64,000 nucleotides of DNA from Synergistaceae bacterium (lineage in GTDB: Bacteria > Synergistota > Synergistia > Synergistales > Aminobacteriaceae), in assembly GCA_017451025.1 (NCBI GenBank), contig JAFSSM010000021.1:62001-126000 (forward strand), in the 5' to 3' direction. The translations under genes were made by a program, and so were the position numbers. The notes beneath the pieces are model-generated. The model did no database searches. It saw nothing but the letters and a program-made list of their open reading frames with translations, and was not told the origin of the DNA. Positions 36,656-46,090 of this stretch are shown one piece after another (the stretch's first letter is position 1; each line of letters starts with the position of its first letter).

Positions 36656-38803
36656 TTAATGCACTATATACTCAAGAAGACTCTGCGTCTTGAGTGCGTC
36701 CTCTTCAAGTTTTGACTGGTTTTCGTCGTCGCTGTAGGAACAGTATGTGTTGAGCAGACGTTCCACGTTGCGCTTCATAGCTATCGGCCTGAGCTGGCTC
36801 ATCATGCGTTCAGGTGTTCGGATTACTCCTAAGTCTCGTCCTGCTTCGCTCTCCCACGTCGATTGAAGTATCGTGTTCTGTTCCCAGATATATGCGCTCG
36901 AATTGCCGAACCATGAACCGAACCAGCGTTCCGCAGGTATCTCCATGTGAACCCCTGCCCTCGTGAAATCTTTCCCCGATGTGTGAACGTCGGTATCTAT
37001 GTACCAGAAGCCCAGAGCAAGATCGTCCCAATGCCTGACGACCGAGTACTTAAATCCCTTGTCGCCGTCAGCAAACTTTCCGTAGTCCACCTGAACGTCA
37101 ACATCCAAGTCCGTGAAGTGATAGCCTCCCTGCACAAATGCAAGAGTCCTCCACTCTTCTTCGTCCGGCACTTCCGCTGTGCCGCCGGTGAAATACCTGT
37201 AGCGTCCGTCAACAAGCCCTCCGAATGAGTAAGGGTCCCTGTCGCGAAATTCGCTTAACCTTGTGCCGAGCCACCATTTACCATTACGGCCGTAATACCT
37301 GCTCCATAAATTCAGGCCGAACCATTCTTCATCGAGATAGCCTCCCTCGCCGATAAGCCAGAACCGGCCCTCTGAGCCGAAATGATTTGCGTACATCATG
37401 GCCGCGTTCTGAATGCGTATCTTGTCGTTGAAGTCCTTTTCCCACCACAGACCTAAACCGTCGCCGGTGTCTGCATGAACATAGAACGGAAAGCGTATAT
37501 CGATTATGCCGTCCCAGCCGTGAGAGTACCTGCCGTTGTAGAGTAAATCGATGCTCCATCTGTCCATATACTCCTCTGTGAGCGTCTGGTCTATTCGCGG
37601 CTCATACACCAGCATTGCCTTGACTTCGTTCTGTGCCTTTCCGCGCAGGATATGCTCCTCGTCTGCGTCCTCAAGTTCTTTTGCCGCCCAAGTGAACACA
37701 GCACTGTGAAGCGAGTCCTCTTCCCTGAGGCATCGTGCACGAATATCGAACAGCAATTCGCCCGGAAAACTTGCCTTAACTATCGGGATGCCTGCGTTTT
37801 TCTGGATCAGCACAAGCTCAGTAGTCTCCGGCATAACTTCGGAGAGCAGAATCAGAAGCCTCACCATCGCTTCGGCATGAGAAGAATAGCCGTAATTTTC
37901 GTAAGCAACGGATAATTTATGACCTTCCTCTGTTTCTTCGAGCTTCAGGTCAACATCACGTACACGGGTATATTTTTCGAGCCCGGACTTTAACTTCGCA
38001 AGAATTTCCTCATTGGTTGTGCTGTCCCAGCATGGAATACGGGTCTCATCCGGAGTGTTTATGTGCTTGCGTGATGCTCCCAGCAATGTACCGTCGAAGT
38101 TGAGACGCTGTGAAATCGTGAAAGCCCATTCGTCTCCTCGCTGATAACTCACTGAGCCTTCAAGCCCGAACGGTGTCTTCAGGACAATACCGACGTTGTA
38201 TTTCTGAGAGGGGCCTTCCTTGAGGACTCTCTGGCCGCTCCCGACATCACGGGTATAATCCAGCGGACTATATTCTGCCTTCACCGTCAGCCAGTTGTTC
38301 ACGTCCCACTCGAGGCCCCCGAAAACTCCGTTGAGCCTGTCAGTTCCCCAGCCTACAGTTGCGGCCAAGTCCCCCCATCTCCAAGTCGCGACCCAGTACC
38401 ATGACTTCATCAGCTCAGTGCCCATTATGTCGGCAACCCCTCCGGCAATTGACGGAAGGTACCATAATTTGGGGTTCTTGTTGCGCCAGAGCATAGCCTT
38501 CAGGTCAAGAGCTTTGTCTATATATCTGCGGCCTTCTCCTGCCCCGCCGCCTATCGAGTCGAACAGGGTGAAACGCGCATTAATCTCCAGCCACGGAAGA
38601 TATGCCATGTCCAGAAAATAGTATGCGTAAGGTGTGTCGTAAGTGTACCCGAATCTGCCAACTCCATCGTCAGGCATCTCTGCAGAAGGATATTCCCACA
38701 AGCCAGTTACGCCGTTGTTGGAGGCCGTAGAAGCAAGTGCAACACCTCCTGAAGCACCAGCCAGCAAAGCAACACCCAGCAGAATCTTGACTGCCTTCTG
38801 CAA
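36656..38803 (-). CDS. YjbH-like outer-membrane protein
   Basis: 715 residues from TTG 38803, with GAGGAG about 11 bases upstream. Signal peptide MQKAVKILLGVALLAGASG..ALA. The N-terminal part (NNGVTGLWEYPSAEMPDDGVGRFGYTY) and the beta-rich body with repeated Y/W-x-G strands resemble YjbH, a predicted beta-barrel of exopolysaccharide operons. With the SLBB protein it probably makes an outer-membrane exit for a polysaccharide; synthesis genes are not next to it. Confidence 0.8.
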   Translation of the reverse strand: MQKAVKILLGVALLAGASGGVALASTASNNGVTGLWEYPSAEMPDDGVGRFGYTYDTPYAYYFLDMAYLPWLEINARFTLFDSIGGGAGEGRRYIDKALDLKAMLWRNKNPKLWYLPSIAGGVADIMGTELMKSWYWVATWRWGDLAATVGWGTDRLNGVFGGLEWDVNNWLTVKAEYSPLDYTRDVGSGQRVLKEGPSQKYNVGIVLKTPFGLEGSVSYQRGDEWAFTISQRLNFDGTLLGASRKHINTPDETRIPCWDSTTNEEILAKLKSGLEKYTRVRDVDLKLEETEEGHKLSVAYENYGYSSHAEAMVRLLILLSEVMPETTELVLIQKNAGIPIVKASFPGELLFDIRARCLREEDSLHSAVFTWAAKELEDADEEHILRGKAQNEVKAMLVYEPRIDQTLTEEYMDRWSIDLLYNGRYSHGWDGIIDIRFPFYVHADTGDGLGLWWEKDFNDKIRIQNAAMMYANHFGSEGRFWLIGEGGYLDEEWFGLNLWSRYYGRNGKWWLGTRLSEFRDRDPYSFGGLVDGRYRYFTGGTAEVPDEEEWRTLAFVQGGYHFTDLDVDVQVDYGKFADGDKGFKYSVVRHWDDLALGFWYIDTDVHTSGKDFTRAGVHMEIPAERWFGSWFGNSSAYIWEQNTILQSTWESEAGRDLGVIRTPERMMSQLRPIAMKRNVERLLNTYCSYSDDENQSKLEEDALKTQSLLEYIVH

Positions 38804-38873
38804 AATGAATCGCTCCTCTTCAAGTTAATGAATGGGCATATTTTACACTAAAAATCGCAGAAATTGCGTATGC

Positions 38874-38902
38874 TTGACGCGGAATCGGCGGGCAATTACA
38901 AT
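38874..38902 (+). promoter_or_regulatory. Sigma70-type promoter of purB
   Basis: TTGACG (38874-38879), 17-base spacer, TACAAT (38897-38902), 38 bases before the purB start. Confidence 0.75.
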
Positions 38903-38940
38903 TTCAGGCATCCATCAATAAACAGGAGGAACAGATATTA

Positions 38941-40239
38941 ATGATAGATAGATATTCGGAACGGGATATTGCCGCTCTGTGGGACGAGTACAACCGCCTA
39001 AAAGTTATGCTCGATGTTGAGCTTGCGGTGTGTCAGGCGTGGTGCGAGCAGGGCAGAATCCCGGAAGAGGCACTCGAGGACATTATGGCTAATGCACACT
39101 TCACGGTTGAGAGGGTGCAGGAGATCGAGAAGCGCACCCAGCACGACGTTGTAGCGTTTGTGTCGGCAGTTGCGGAGAACATCGGCGCGAACGGCAGGTA
39201 CCTTCACTTGGGAATGACCAGCAGCGACATTTTGGACACTGCCAGCTCGGTGATGCTCAGGGACTCGCTGAACATAATTATCACCGCGCTCGATGAGCTT
39301 GACGCTGTTGTGGCGGAGCTTGCCCTCAAGTACAAATACCTTCCGGCAATCGGCAGGACGCACGGCATTCACGCAGAGCCTATATCGCTTGGTCTGCGCT
39401 TCCTGAACTGGCACGCTGAGTTATTGCGCGACAGAGGCAGGCTCGAATACGCGAAGAAAGACGTATCCGCCGGGAAAATTTCGGGAGCAGTAGGGACTTA
39501 CGCGATGTGCAACCCCGAACTCGAAGCAAGGGTATGTGAAATTCTCGGACTTGAACCCGCAAAAGTCTCGAACCAGATTCTCCAGAGGGACAGGCACGCC
39601 GGAGTCTTGAACGCGCTGGCAATTATGGGCGGGACTCTCGAGAGAATGGCCCTAGAGGTCAGGAATCTTCAGAGGACGGAAGTACGCGAGGCATTCGAGC
39701 CGTTCGGTCAGGGACAGAAGGGATCTTCGGCGATGCCCCACAAGCGCAACCCCATCAAGTGCGAACGTATCTGCGGAATGTCGAGGCTGTTGCGCGGCTA
39801 CGCTTTGACGGGAATGGAGAATATCGCCCTGTGGCACGAACGCGACATTTCCCACTCAAGCACCGAGCGCGTAATCTGGCCGGATGCGTTCAACATTGCG
39901 GCGTTTATGCTCCGGAGCATGACGAAGATACTCAAGGGATTGACGGTAGATGAGTCCAGAGTCAGGCACAACGTCAACCAGACCAACGGCCTGGTGTATT
40001 CGCAGAGGGTCTTAACTTTCCTGCTGGATGAGCTGAAACTCTCAAGGGAGGACGCGTACGCAATCGTTCAGGAAAACGCAATGAAGACAGCCTCAAGCGG
40101 AGTATCTTTCCTTGATTTGCTGTTGAGCGACGAAAGATTGAAGGATGTGGTTGACCCTGAGAACCTGAAGAAGTTATTTGAGAATGACTTTTACCTCAGG
40201 TATGTTGACGAAATTTTTGCGAGGTTCTTTGAAGAATGA
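38941..40239 (+). CDS. purB: Adenylosuccinate lyase
   Basis: Two steps in purine synthesis (SAICAR and adenylosuccinate cleavage). 432 residues. Motifs RTHGIHAEPISLG near residue 139, and the signature SSAMPHKRNPIKCERI near 263 with the catalytic serine. GGAGG before the ATG. First gene of a run with a hypothetical gene, miaB and a glycosyltransferase. Confidence 0.96.
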   Translation: MIDRYSERDIAALWDEYNRLKVMLDVELAVCQAWCEQGRIPEEALEDIMANAHFTVERVQEIEKRTQHDVVAFVSAVAENIGANGRYLHLGMTSSDILDTASSVMLRDSLNIIITALDELDAVVAELALKYKYLPAIGRTHGIHAEPISLGLRFLNWHAELLRDRGRLEYAKKDVSAGKISGAVGTYAMCNPELEARVCEILGLEPAKVSNQILQRDRHAGVLNALAIMGGTLERMALEVRNLQRTEVREAFEPFGQGQKGSSAMPHKRNPIKCERICGMSRLLRGYALTGMENIALWHERDISHSSTERVIWPDAFNIAAFMLRSMTKILKGLTVDESRVRHNVNQTNGLVYSQRVLTFLLDELKLSREDAYAIVQENAMKTASSGVSFLDLLLSDERLKDVVDPENLKKLFENDFYLRYVDEIFARFFEE

Positions 40240-40895
40240 GTTTGAATACGGCAGAAGTCGCTAAAAGACTGTGCCGATTTCTCGCCTTCGTGCATTCAAA
40301 GGACAGCGGACGCAAATTAAGTTTCGTCGACAAGAATACATTTCTGGGACGCACTGAGAATTACAAGTCAGAAATAGCTGAACGGGCACGTAATGAACTC
40401 AAGTATGAGGACTGGCAGGAATCCATGATAGGCAGCGGTGAGATTCTGGCTTGCTGCCGGAAAGCTATGGCCTGTGCCGGAAATCTAGTATATATTAACC
40501 AGCAATACACATTCGACAATATAACCAACAGGGAGCATACGGCCTATAGTCCCAACGCAGAAAGAGTTCTGTACGACATCTACAAGGCTGTTGACGAGAA
40601 GGCAGCGTTCACGCAGGCATTAGACGTATTCGGCAGACATTATGACATCATAGCCTACCTGTTCTTCATCAAGGACAGCTCACGCTTTCTGCCTGTTAGT
40701 CCCGGCGGATTTGAGGCCGGCCTTGCATCAATAGGCGTTGAGTACAAAATTTCCCACAAGTGCAGCTGGGAAAATTACACCGGCTTTATAGACATAGTAA
40801 GATCTGTGCAGAGAATTATGCAGGATATTCTGCCTGATATTGACGTGAGATTGATTGACGCTCATTCATTTTTGTGGATCATCAATTACATGTGA
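40236..40895 (+). CDS. Hypothetical protein
   Basis: 219 residues, not firmly recognised. Soluble, no signal peptide. The C-terminal half has a pattern (RFLPVSPGGFEAGL, CSWENY, LIDAHSFLWI) that recurs in bacterial proteins sometimes annotated next to nuclease or defence domains, but no nuclease motif is present here. ATG overlaps the purB stop by four bases (ATGA), so it is translated with purB. Confidence 0.75.
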   Translation: MSLNTAEVAKRLCRFLAFVHSKDSGRKLSFVDKNTFLGRTENYKSEIAERARNELKYEDWQESMIGSGEILACCRKAMACAGNLVYINQQYTFDNITNREHTAYSPNAERVLYDIYKAVDEKAAFTQALDVFGRHYDIIAYLFFIKDSSRFLPVSPGGFEAGLASIGVEYKISHKCSWENYTGFIDIVRSVQRIMQDILPDIDVRLIDAHSFLWIINYM

Positions 40896-40921
40896 TATTC
40901 AGAATTTACTCGGGAGGATAA

Positions 40922-42253
40922 ATGTCAGCTAAAAGATTTTGCGTTAAAGTTTACGGCTGCCAGATGAACGTTTACGATGCCGACAGGGTAAGGACGGTAC
41001 TGTGTTCACGGGGCTGGCAGGAAGTCAGCGAAGACGAGGCTGATGTTGTGATGATTACGGGCTGTTCGGTGAGGGCTAAGGCCGAACAAAAAGTGTGGAG
41101 CGAGCTGGGACTCTACGAGCATTCCTGGCAGAAGGACCAGCGTCCCGTTGTTGCGCTGACCGGCTGTATTGCACAGAGGCTCGGGGAAAAAGCATTAGCC
41201 CGTTTCCCCTACGTCAGGCTTGTAGCCGGGCCAAGACACATAGGACTTCTCCCTGACGCAATCGAACAAGTGGCCGCTCACCCCAAGAGCCGCATCAACC
41301 TGCTGGACACCGACCCGCGAGAATTTCACGCGCTGGACTTCGACGCTGGGGACGTTACCATCAAGCGCGAGAACAGGTACAAGGCTTACGTAACGATTGC
41401 ACACGGGTGCGACAATTTCTGCACGTACTGCATAGTGCCTTACGTCAGGGGAAGGTTCATCTCGCGGAAACCTGATGACATTTTTGATGAGTGCCGAATG
41501 CTTATTGATGACGGCGTGAAGGAGATTACACTTCTCGGCCAGAACGTGAACTCCTACGGAAAAGATTTAGGGCTGAGTTTTGCGTGGCTGTTGCGTGAAG
41601 TGAGTCATCTTGACGGGCTGAAGAGACTCCGGTTCGTTACGTCTTTGCCGCAGGATTTTACGCAGGAAATCGTTGACGTGATGGCCGAAGAGGAGACAGT
41701 GTGCCCGTCGCTTAATCTTCCTGTGCAGTCTGGAAGCACCAGAGTGTTGCGCCTGATGAACCGCAAGTACACCCGCGAAGAGTATTTCGACAAGGTGAGA
41801 ATGCTCCGCGAGCGGGTGCCTGATGTCGGACTGACCACTGACTTAATCGTGGGTTTTCCCGGCGAAACTGAGGAGGATTTTGAGGAGTCGATGAGCGCAC
41901 TGCGGGAAATTCGGTTTGACCTGGTTCACAGCGCGGCCTACTCCGAACGTGAAGGGACTCCTGCGGCAACGATGGAGGGAGCACTTCCGGTTGAACTTCG
42001 GCTTGAACGCTTGAACAGGCTTAATGAACTTCAGGACAGTATCACTCTGGAAATTAACAGGCAGCTTGAGGGCCAAGTGTTCGAGGTATTTGCGGATGAT
42101 GCCGCCCCTCGCGGAAACGGATTTCTGCAGGGCCGTACACCGCAGGATAAAGTGGTAATCTTCGAGGGCGGCCGGCAATTGCTGGGAAAATTCGTGAAGG
42201 TAAGGATAACGAGAGCAGAGGCTTGGTGTCTGCACGGGGAGGTCATAGAATGA
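40922..42253 (+). CDS. miaB: tRNA-2-methylthio-N6-dimethylallyladenosine synthase
   Basis: Radical-SAM methylthiotransferase that modifies A37 of tRNA. 443 residues. N-terminal UPF0004 domain with YGCQMNVYD, ITGCSVR and LTGCIAQ cysteines; radical-SAM motif CDNFCTYC near residue 163; LLGQNVNSYG near 201; TRAM domain at the C terminus. The closely related MtaB/RimO are less likely because QMN and NVNSYG are MiaB-like. CGGGAGG precedes the ATG. Confidence 0.94.
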   Translation: MSAKRFCVKVYGCQMNVYDADRVRTVLCSRGWQEVSEDEADVVMITGCSVRAKAEQKVWSELGLYEHSWQKDQRPVVALTGCIAQRLGEKALARFPYVRLVAGPRHIGLLPDAIEQVAAHPKSRINLLDTDPREFHALDFDAGDVTIKRENRYKAYVTIAHGCDNFCTYCIVPYVRGRFISRKPDDIFDECRMLIDDGVKEITLLGQNVNSYGKDLGLSFAWLLREVSHLDGLKRLRFVTSLPQDFTQEIVDVMAEEETVCPSLNLPVQSGSTRVLRLMNRKYTREEYFDKVRMLRERVPDVGLTTDLIVGFPGETEEDFEESMSALREIRFDLVHSAAYSEREGTPAATMEGALPVELRLERLNRLNELQDSITLEINRQLEGQVFEVFADDAAPRGNGFLQGRTPQDKVVIFEGGRQLLGKFVKVRITRAEAWCLHGEVIE

Positions 42254-43248
42254 AGATAGGGATAACGAGCGCAAGTGTTGAGCTGGTGAGGCGCAACGGA
42301 GTGAAGCTGCAGGGGATAATGTGGCGCAATGCTCTGGCGGCTCGCGGGCATGACGCGGAATTGCTGAATTACTGGGACGACCGGGATTACTCGGAGTTCG
42401 ACGCGGTGATAATCCTGCGTTCAGTGATAGGCTTCCGCAACATCGTAAACGACCTCAGAAATTACGGAACGCGGATAATTTCTGCGCCGATATTCACTCC
42501 GCATAGAACTATGAAGATGAGGGAGCTGGAGTCGCGCTGGGGGCATGAAGGAAGTCTGCGAATGGATAAGCAGGCGAGTGAATTTCTGGATACAACCAAA
42601 GATGTGAACATGTTTCTTGTGCGCTCGGAGTACGAGAAGGAGAACCTGTGTGAACTGTACAGAGTGCCTACGGAAAAAGTCAGGATAGTACCTTTGTCGT
42701 TCAGAATCGAGCCGGCGGAAACTATGCCGCAGAAGGAAAAATTCTGTCTTCACGTCAGCAGTCTCAACGCCAAGAACAAGAACGTCGAGCGGTTAATTAA
42801 TGCGGCTAAGAGGTTCGGATTTGACCTGGTTCTTGGCGGAGCGGTCAGGGGCGGGGACGGAATGAATCAGCTCAAGGAATGGATCGGAGACAGCAAGAAC
42901 ATAAAGTACATCGGTGTGTTGAGCGACGAAGAACTTCGTGAATGGTACATGAGGGCGAAAGTTTTTGCGCTGCCGAGTCTGTGGGAAGGCGTTGGTACTG
43001 CCGCACTGGAAGCAGCGTCTTGCGGGTGCGAGGTAGTGCTTACGGATTTCGGTGCACCCAAAGAGTATTACGCAGGTCTTGCCCGTCTGGTGAATCCCAA
43101 ATCGATTGACAGCATAGGGCAGGGAATAATTGAGCGTCTGAACTGCGAGAGCGACGGCGAACTTATGCGCCACATCAAGAAGAATTACTCACACGAACAG
43201 TGCTCTAAACTTCTGGAGTCTGCTGTGGCTGAATGCGTGAGAGGCTGA
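42250..43248 (+). CDS. Glycosyltransferase, GT4-like
   Basis: 332 residues from ATG 42250 (MKIGITSASVELVRRNGVKLQG), overlapping the miaB stop (ATGA). GT-B fold: N-terminal domain to about 165, then the GT4 C-terminal domain with FALPSLWEGVGTAALEAASCG near 240, containing the usual E-x7-E pattern. Acceptor and donor unknown; may serve surface glycans. Its 3' end overlaps the convergent cobQ by 44 bases. Confidence 0.85.
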   Translation: MKIGITSASVELVRRNGVKLQGIMWRNALAARGHDAELLNYWDDRDYSEFDAVIILRSVIGFRNIVNDLRNYGTRIISAPIFTPHRTMKMRELESRWGHEGSLRMDKQASEFLDTTKDVNMFLVRSEYEKENLCELYRVPTEKVRIVPLSFRIEPAETMPQKEKFCLHVSSLNAKNKNVERLINAAKRFGFDLVLGGAVRGGDGMNQLKEWIGDSKNIKYIGVLSDEELREWYMRAKVFALPSLWEGVGTAALEAASCGCEVVLTDFGAPKEYYAGLARLVNPKSIDSIGQGIIERLNCESDGELMRHIKKNYSHEQCSKLLESAVAECVRG

Positions 43249-44044
43249 GAATTTCTGTGATGTCGAGATGCTCGCGCAGGGTGCCAGCAATTGCGTTGAG
43301 GGCATAATCGGGCGGAGTGGTGCAGGTCTGTAGGCTTAGGCTGTCCTCTGGCGGAAGTGATACATCTTCAAGATAGGGGACAACTCCCAGAACTTTCACG
43401 CCCGTGTAATTTTCAGTCCATGTTACTGCGTCCTGAAACAGTGCAATATCCCCGCGAAACATGTTGTAGATTATGCCCTTGACCCGTTCTCTGTCAGAAC
43501 CTAGCAGCTCCAGAGTCCCGGCGACTGCGGCAAGACTTCCTCCTCTGTCCACGTCGGCGACCAGAACTACCGGAACGTCAGCCTCGCGCGCAATTCTCAT
43601 GTTGACGATTTCCCACGCATTGAGGTTAATTTCTGCGGGACTGCCTGCTCCCTCGATGATTACTGCCTCGAAATTTTCCCTGATGTGCGCGAGCGACTCC
43701 CTCACTGTCTGAATGCCGATAGTCTGCGTGAAATTCCGGTAGCCTTCTGTTGTGGGAGCGTAGAGCCTGCCGTTCAGGAAGACCTGCGACGAAGAATTGT
43801 GCTGAGGCTTGAGGAGAATCGGGTTCATGAAGACTTCGGGGGTGAGTCTTGTGGCGGCGGCCTGGAGAGCTTGTGCGGAGGCTATTTCGAGGCCATCATG
43901 AGTCGTGAAGGAGAAGCCCGACATGTTCTGAGACTTGAAGGGGCAGACACGAACACCCATATCCGCGAAAATCCTGCATAGTCCTGCAACAACAAAGCTC
44001 TTGCCGGAATTGCTGGAAGTGCCCTGAATCATTATGCCGTTCAT
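43205..44044 (-). CDS. Cobyric acid synthase-like protein lacking the GATase domain
   Basis: 279 residues against about 490-510 for CobQ. The ATP-dependent half is intact: GTSSNSGKS at 8-16, FKSQNMSGF at 36-44, EGAGSPAEINL near 130, VADVDRGGS near 163 and PPEDSL near 230. The glutamine amidotransferase domain that should follow is absent, and the sequence goes straight to YALNAIAGTLREHLDITEIL, which looks like the extreme C-terminal helix of full CobQ. Reads as an in-frame internal deletion. Overlaps the upstream small gene by one base. Confidence 0.85.
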   Translation of the reverse strand: MNGIMIQGTSSNSGKSFVVAGLCRIFADMGVRVCPFKSQNMSGFSFTTHDGLEIASAQALQAAATRLTPEVFMNPILLKPQHNSSSQVFLNGRLYAPTTEGYRNFTQTIGIQTVRESLAHIRENFEAVIIEGAGSPAEINLNAWEIVNMRIAREADVPVVLVADVDRGGSLAAVAGTLELLGSDRERVKGIIYNMFRGDIALFQDAVTWTENYTGVKVLGVVPYLEDVSLPPEDSLSLQTCTTPPDYALNAIAGTLREHLDITEILSLSRIQPQQTPEV

Positions 44045-44226
44045 TATCTCTTGTCCTCCGTCTTAAACATAGTAACCTTCCTTATTCGAAGTAACATATT
44101 GTCAGCCAGCCATGAATACCGTTCTCTGTAATCACGCATACCCATCTTTCTGCCGTCGCACCGGTAGACTCCCGTCCGCTCTATCAGCTCGAAAATTTCT
44201 TCTGGCTGTATCGTCCAAAGTATCAT
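44044..44226 (-). CDS. Short DUF3841-like fragment
   Basis: 60 residues beginning MILWTIQPEEIFELIERTGV, YRCDG, then YSWLADNM, matching the start of DUF3841 proteins, which are about three times longer. After residue 50 the likeness stops. Overlaps its neighbours by four and one bases, so it is still read within the operon. Probably a truncated gene. Confidence 0.6.
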   Translation of the reverse strand: MILWTIQPEEIFELIERTGVYRCDGRKMGMRDYRERYSWLADNMLLRIRKVTMFKTEDKR

Positions 44227-45059
44227 CTGTTGTCGAGATTATCCCCAGCACGCATAATCGTCTGATCCATCACTCTCTGCCTCTGCCTGACGCTCAAATC
44301 AGATATGGCCGCGTTAAATTCTGCCAAAAGCTCCTTGTCTCTCTTCCTGACACCTGCACACAAACCAGTAAAGCCCAGATCAAAACCGTCCTCCTTCGAG
44401 AAATAAAGCACCTTGAGCTGGCGTTTATGCTGACGCTCGTAGGACAGGCCCGTATCGTAATTCACAACTGTACCGTCTGCACGGAAGTTCAGCACTTCGT
44501 TGAGGATTGCTGTCTGATTATCCAGCGGAGGAAGATGTTTTACGTTGGGTATCTGGTCTATCACCGTGTCGAAACGGGAATTACTCTGCGCGATTATCCG
44601 TGCACCTTCAAGCTCCTTGATGGAACCTGCACCGGTATATTCGCTATTCCTGTTGACAACTACTGCATATTCAACTTTCCGGAACTCATAGGGTATCGTG
44701 AAGTCTATAACTTCCTTGCGTTCGTCGGTGTCAACCATTCCGGAAAATATTGCGTCAATTTCCCCTCTGTTCAGTGCGCCAATCAGGTCATCAAAATTTA
44801 CTTTGCGGAACTCTATTTCTGCGCCGATTTCTTTTGCAATGAGGGCGGCAATCTGGACATCATATCCTTCTGCGTAGAAGCCTGGGTGATTCACCAAAGG
44901 AAAATTGCTCTCACTGGGGGAATTTTCTTCCCAGTTGTAGGGGACGTGATCGCACTCAACGCCTACACGGATAGTGATAGCTCTTTTTGGCGGGCGGGAC
45001 ATAATGTTAAAGAATATCGCAAGCGCAATTAGAAGAAACAGCAGGGTATATTTTCTCAT
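44223..45059 (-). CDS. Solute-binding protein (SBP_bac_3 type)
   Basis: 278 residues. N-terminal membrane anchor or uncleaved signal (MRKYTLLFLLIALAIFF). Periplasmic binding fold with EGYDVQIAALIAKEIGAEIEF and the FDDLIGALNRGEIDAIFSGM signature, FTIPYEF, and a C-terminal amphipathic helix. Binds amino acids or similar in ABC systems; no permease or ATPase gene is adjacent. Sits between cobD-like and cobQ-like genes. Confidence 0.85.
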   Translation of the reverse strand: MRKYTLLFLLIALAIFFNIMSRPPKRAITIRVGVECDHVPYNWEENSPSESNFPLVNHPGFYAEGYDVQIAALIAKEIGAEIEFRKVNFDDLIGALNRGEIDAIFSGMVDTDERKEVIDFTIPYEFRKVEYAVVVNRNSEYTGAGSIKELEGARIIAQSNSRFDTVIDQIPNVKHLPPLDNQTAILNEVLNFRADGTVVNYDTGLSYERQHKRQLKVLYFSKEDGFDLGFTGLCAGVRKRDKELLAEFNAAISDLSVRQRQRVMDQTIMRAGDNLDNR

Positions 45060-45109
45060 GGGATTATAACGTTCACGGCTTTCATCTCAATCTGGATGCA
45101 GGAATTATA

Positions 45110-46090
45110 CTATACCCGTACAAGGTTCTTCACCGTGTCCGCAAATTTCCTGTTATCGTCAGGCAACCTAGCCGCAATCCTGATATATTTTCCGCCAAGC
45201 CCCGCGAAATTCCGTGTGTGCCGGACAGCAATCCCATTCGTCAATAAGTGCCTGATTACCGCTTCATCATCTCTGACCCTCACAAGGAAGAAGTGTACAT
45301 CGCTGTCAATGACCTCACACCCGGCCTCGCGAAGCATATTCATGAACGCCGGAGTTTCCCTGCTGTAGAAATCTCTGGTCCTCCGCAAAAATCCTTCATC
45401 TCCCAAAAATTCAGCGGCCAGTTCCTGCGCAAAGGCATTGACGCTCCAGGAAGGCTGGCGTTTTTTGAGAGCAGAGATAATCTCGTCGCCGGCAATGACA
45501 TAGCCGATTCGTGCTCCGCTTAGGTGAAATATTTTCGTGAGGGAACGCAGAATTATCACGTTCGGGAAATCGCAGAGCCTTTCGGGCTTTTTCCTAAGCA
45601 AAAAGTCTATGTATGCCTCGTCAACGATGAAGATGTTTTGCGGGTGTGCCCTGATAAATTCCGCAAGGTGCAGGTATTTTCCAGTCGGGTTATTGGGATT
45701 GACGATGATAATTTGGGAAAAAGAGAGGGCTTCTTCGAGCGAAAAAACTCTGTGAAGATTCGTGAAGGCTCTGGCGTATTCAGGATAAGCAGGCTCGAGG
45801 ATTGCGGTGTTTTCCGGAAAAAGTCCGGCCAGCAGGAAAATTGCCTCGTTGGTGCCGTTGGTGAAGAGTATGCGCGAAGGAGGCACGTGTTCGCGTTCAG
45901 CAATGAGTTCACGCAGGCGCGAGCATTCAGGGTCAGGATAATGCGAGGCCAGATGCTGCATGTTCAGGCTGACATCCGGCCAAGTGAGTATGTTTGTGTT
46001 GGTGCTGAAGTCCAGGATTTCGGGGGGAATGGGTATGTTGAAGGCCCTGAAGAGATTTTCGGGGTTGGCACCGTGAATTATGTTAAGCAT
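45110..46090 (-). CDS. Threonine-phosphate decarboxylase / HisC-like aminotransferase
   Basis: PLP fold-type I enzyme, 326 residues from ATG 46090 (MLNIIHGANPENLFRAF), overlapping cbiB by 13 bases. IHGANP..... DFSTNTN at the N terminus, NPNNPTG near 135, the PLP lysine in RSLTKIFHLSGARIGY near 200, and a final RIAARLPDDN. The HG.N start and the cbiB neighbour favour CobD (makes aminopropanol phosphate for the cobalamin nucleotide loop) over histidinol-phosphate aminotransferase. Confidence 0.85.
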   Translation of the reverse strand: MLNIIHGANPENLFRAFNIPIPPEILDFSTNTNILTWPDVSLNMQHLASHYPDPECSRLRELIAEREHVPPSRILFTNGTNEAIFLLAGLFPENTAILEPAYPEYARAFTNLHRVFSLEEALSFSQIIIVNPNNPTGKYLHLAEFIRAHPQNIFIVDEAYIDFLLRKKPERLCDFPNVIILRSLTKIFHLSGARIGYVIAGDEIISALKKRQPSWSVNAFAQELAAEFLGDEGFLRRTRDFYSRETPAFMNMLREAGCEVIDSDVHFFLVRVRDDEAVIRHLLTNGIAVRHTRNFAGLGGKYIRIAARLPDDNRKFADTVKNLVRV

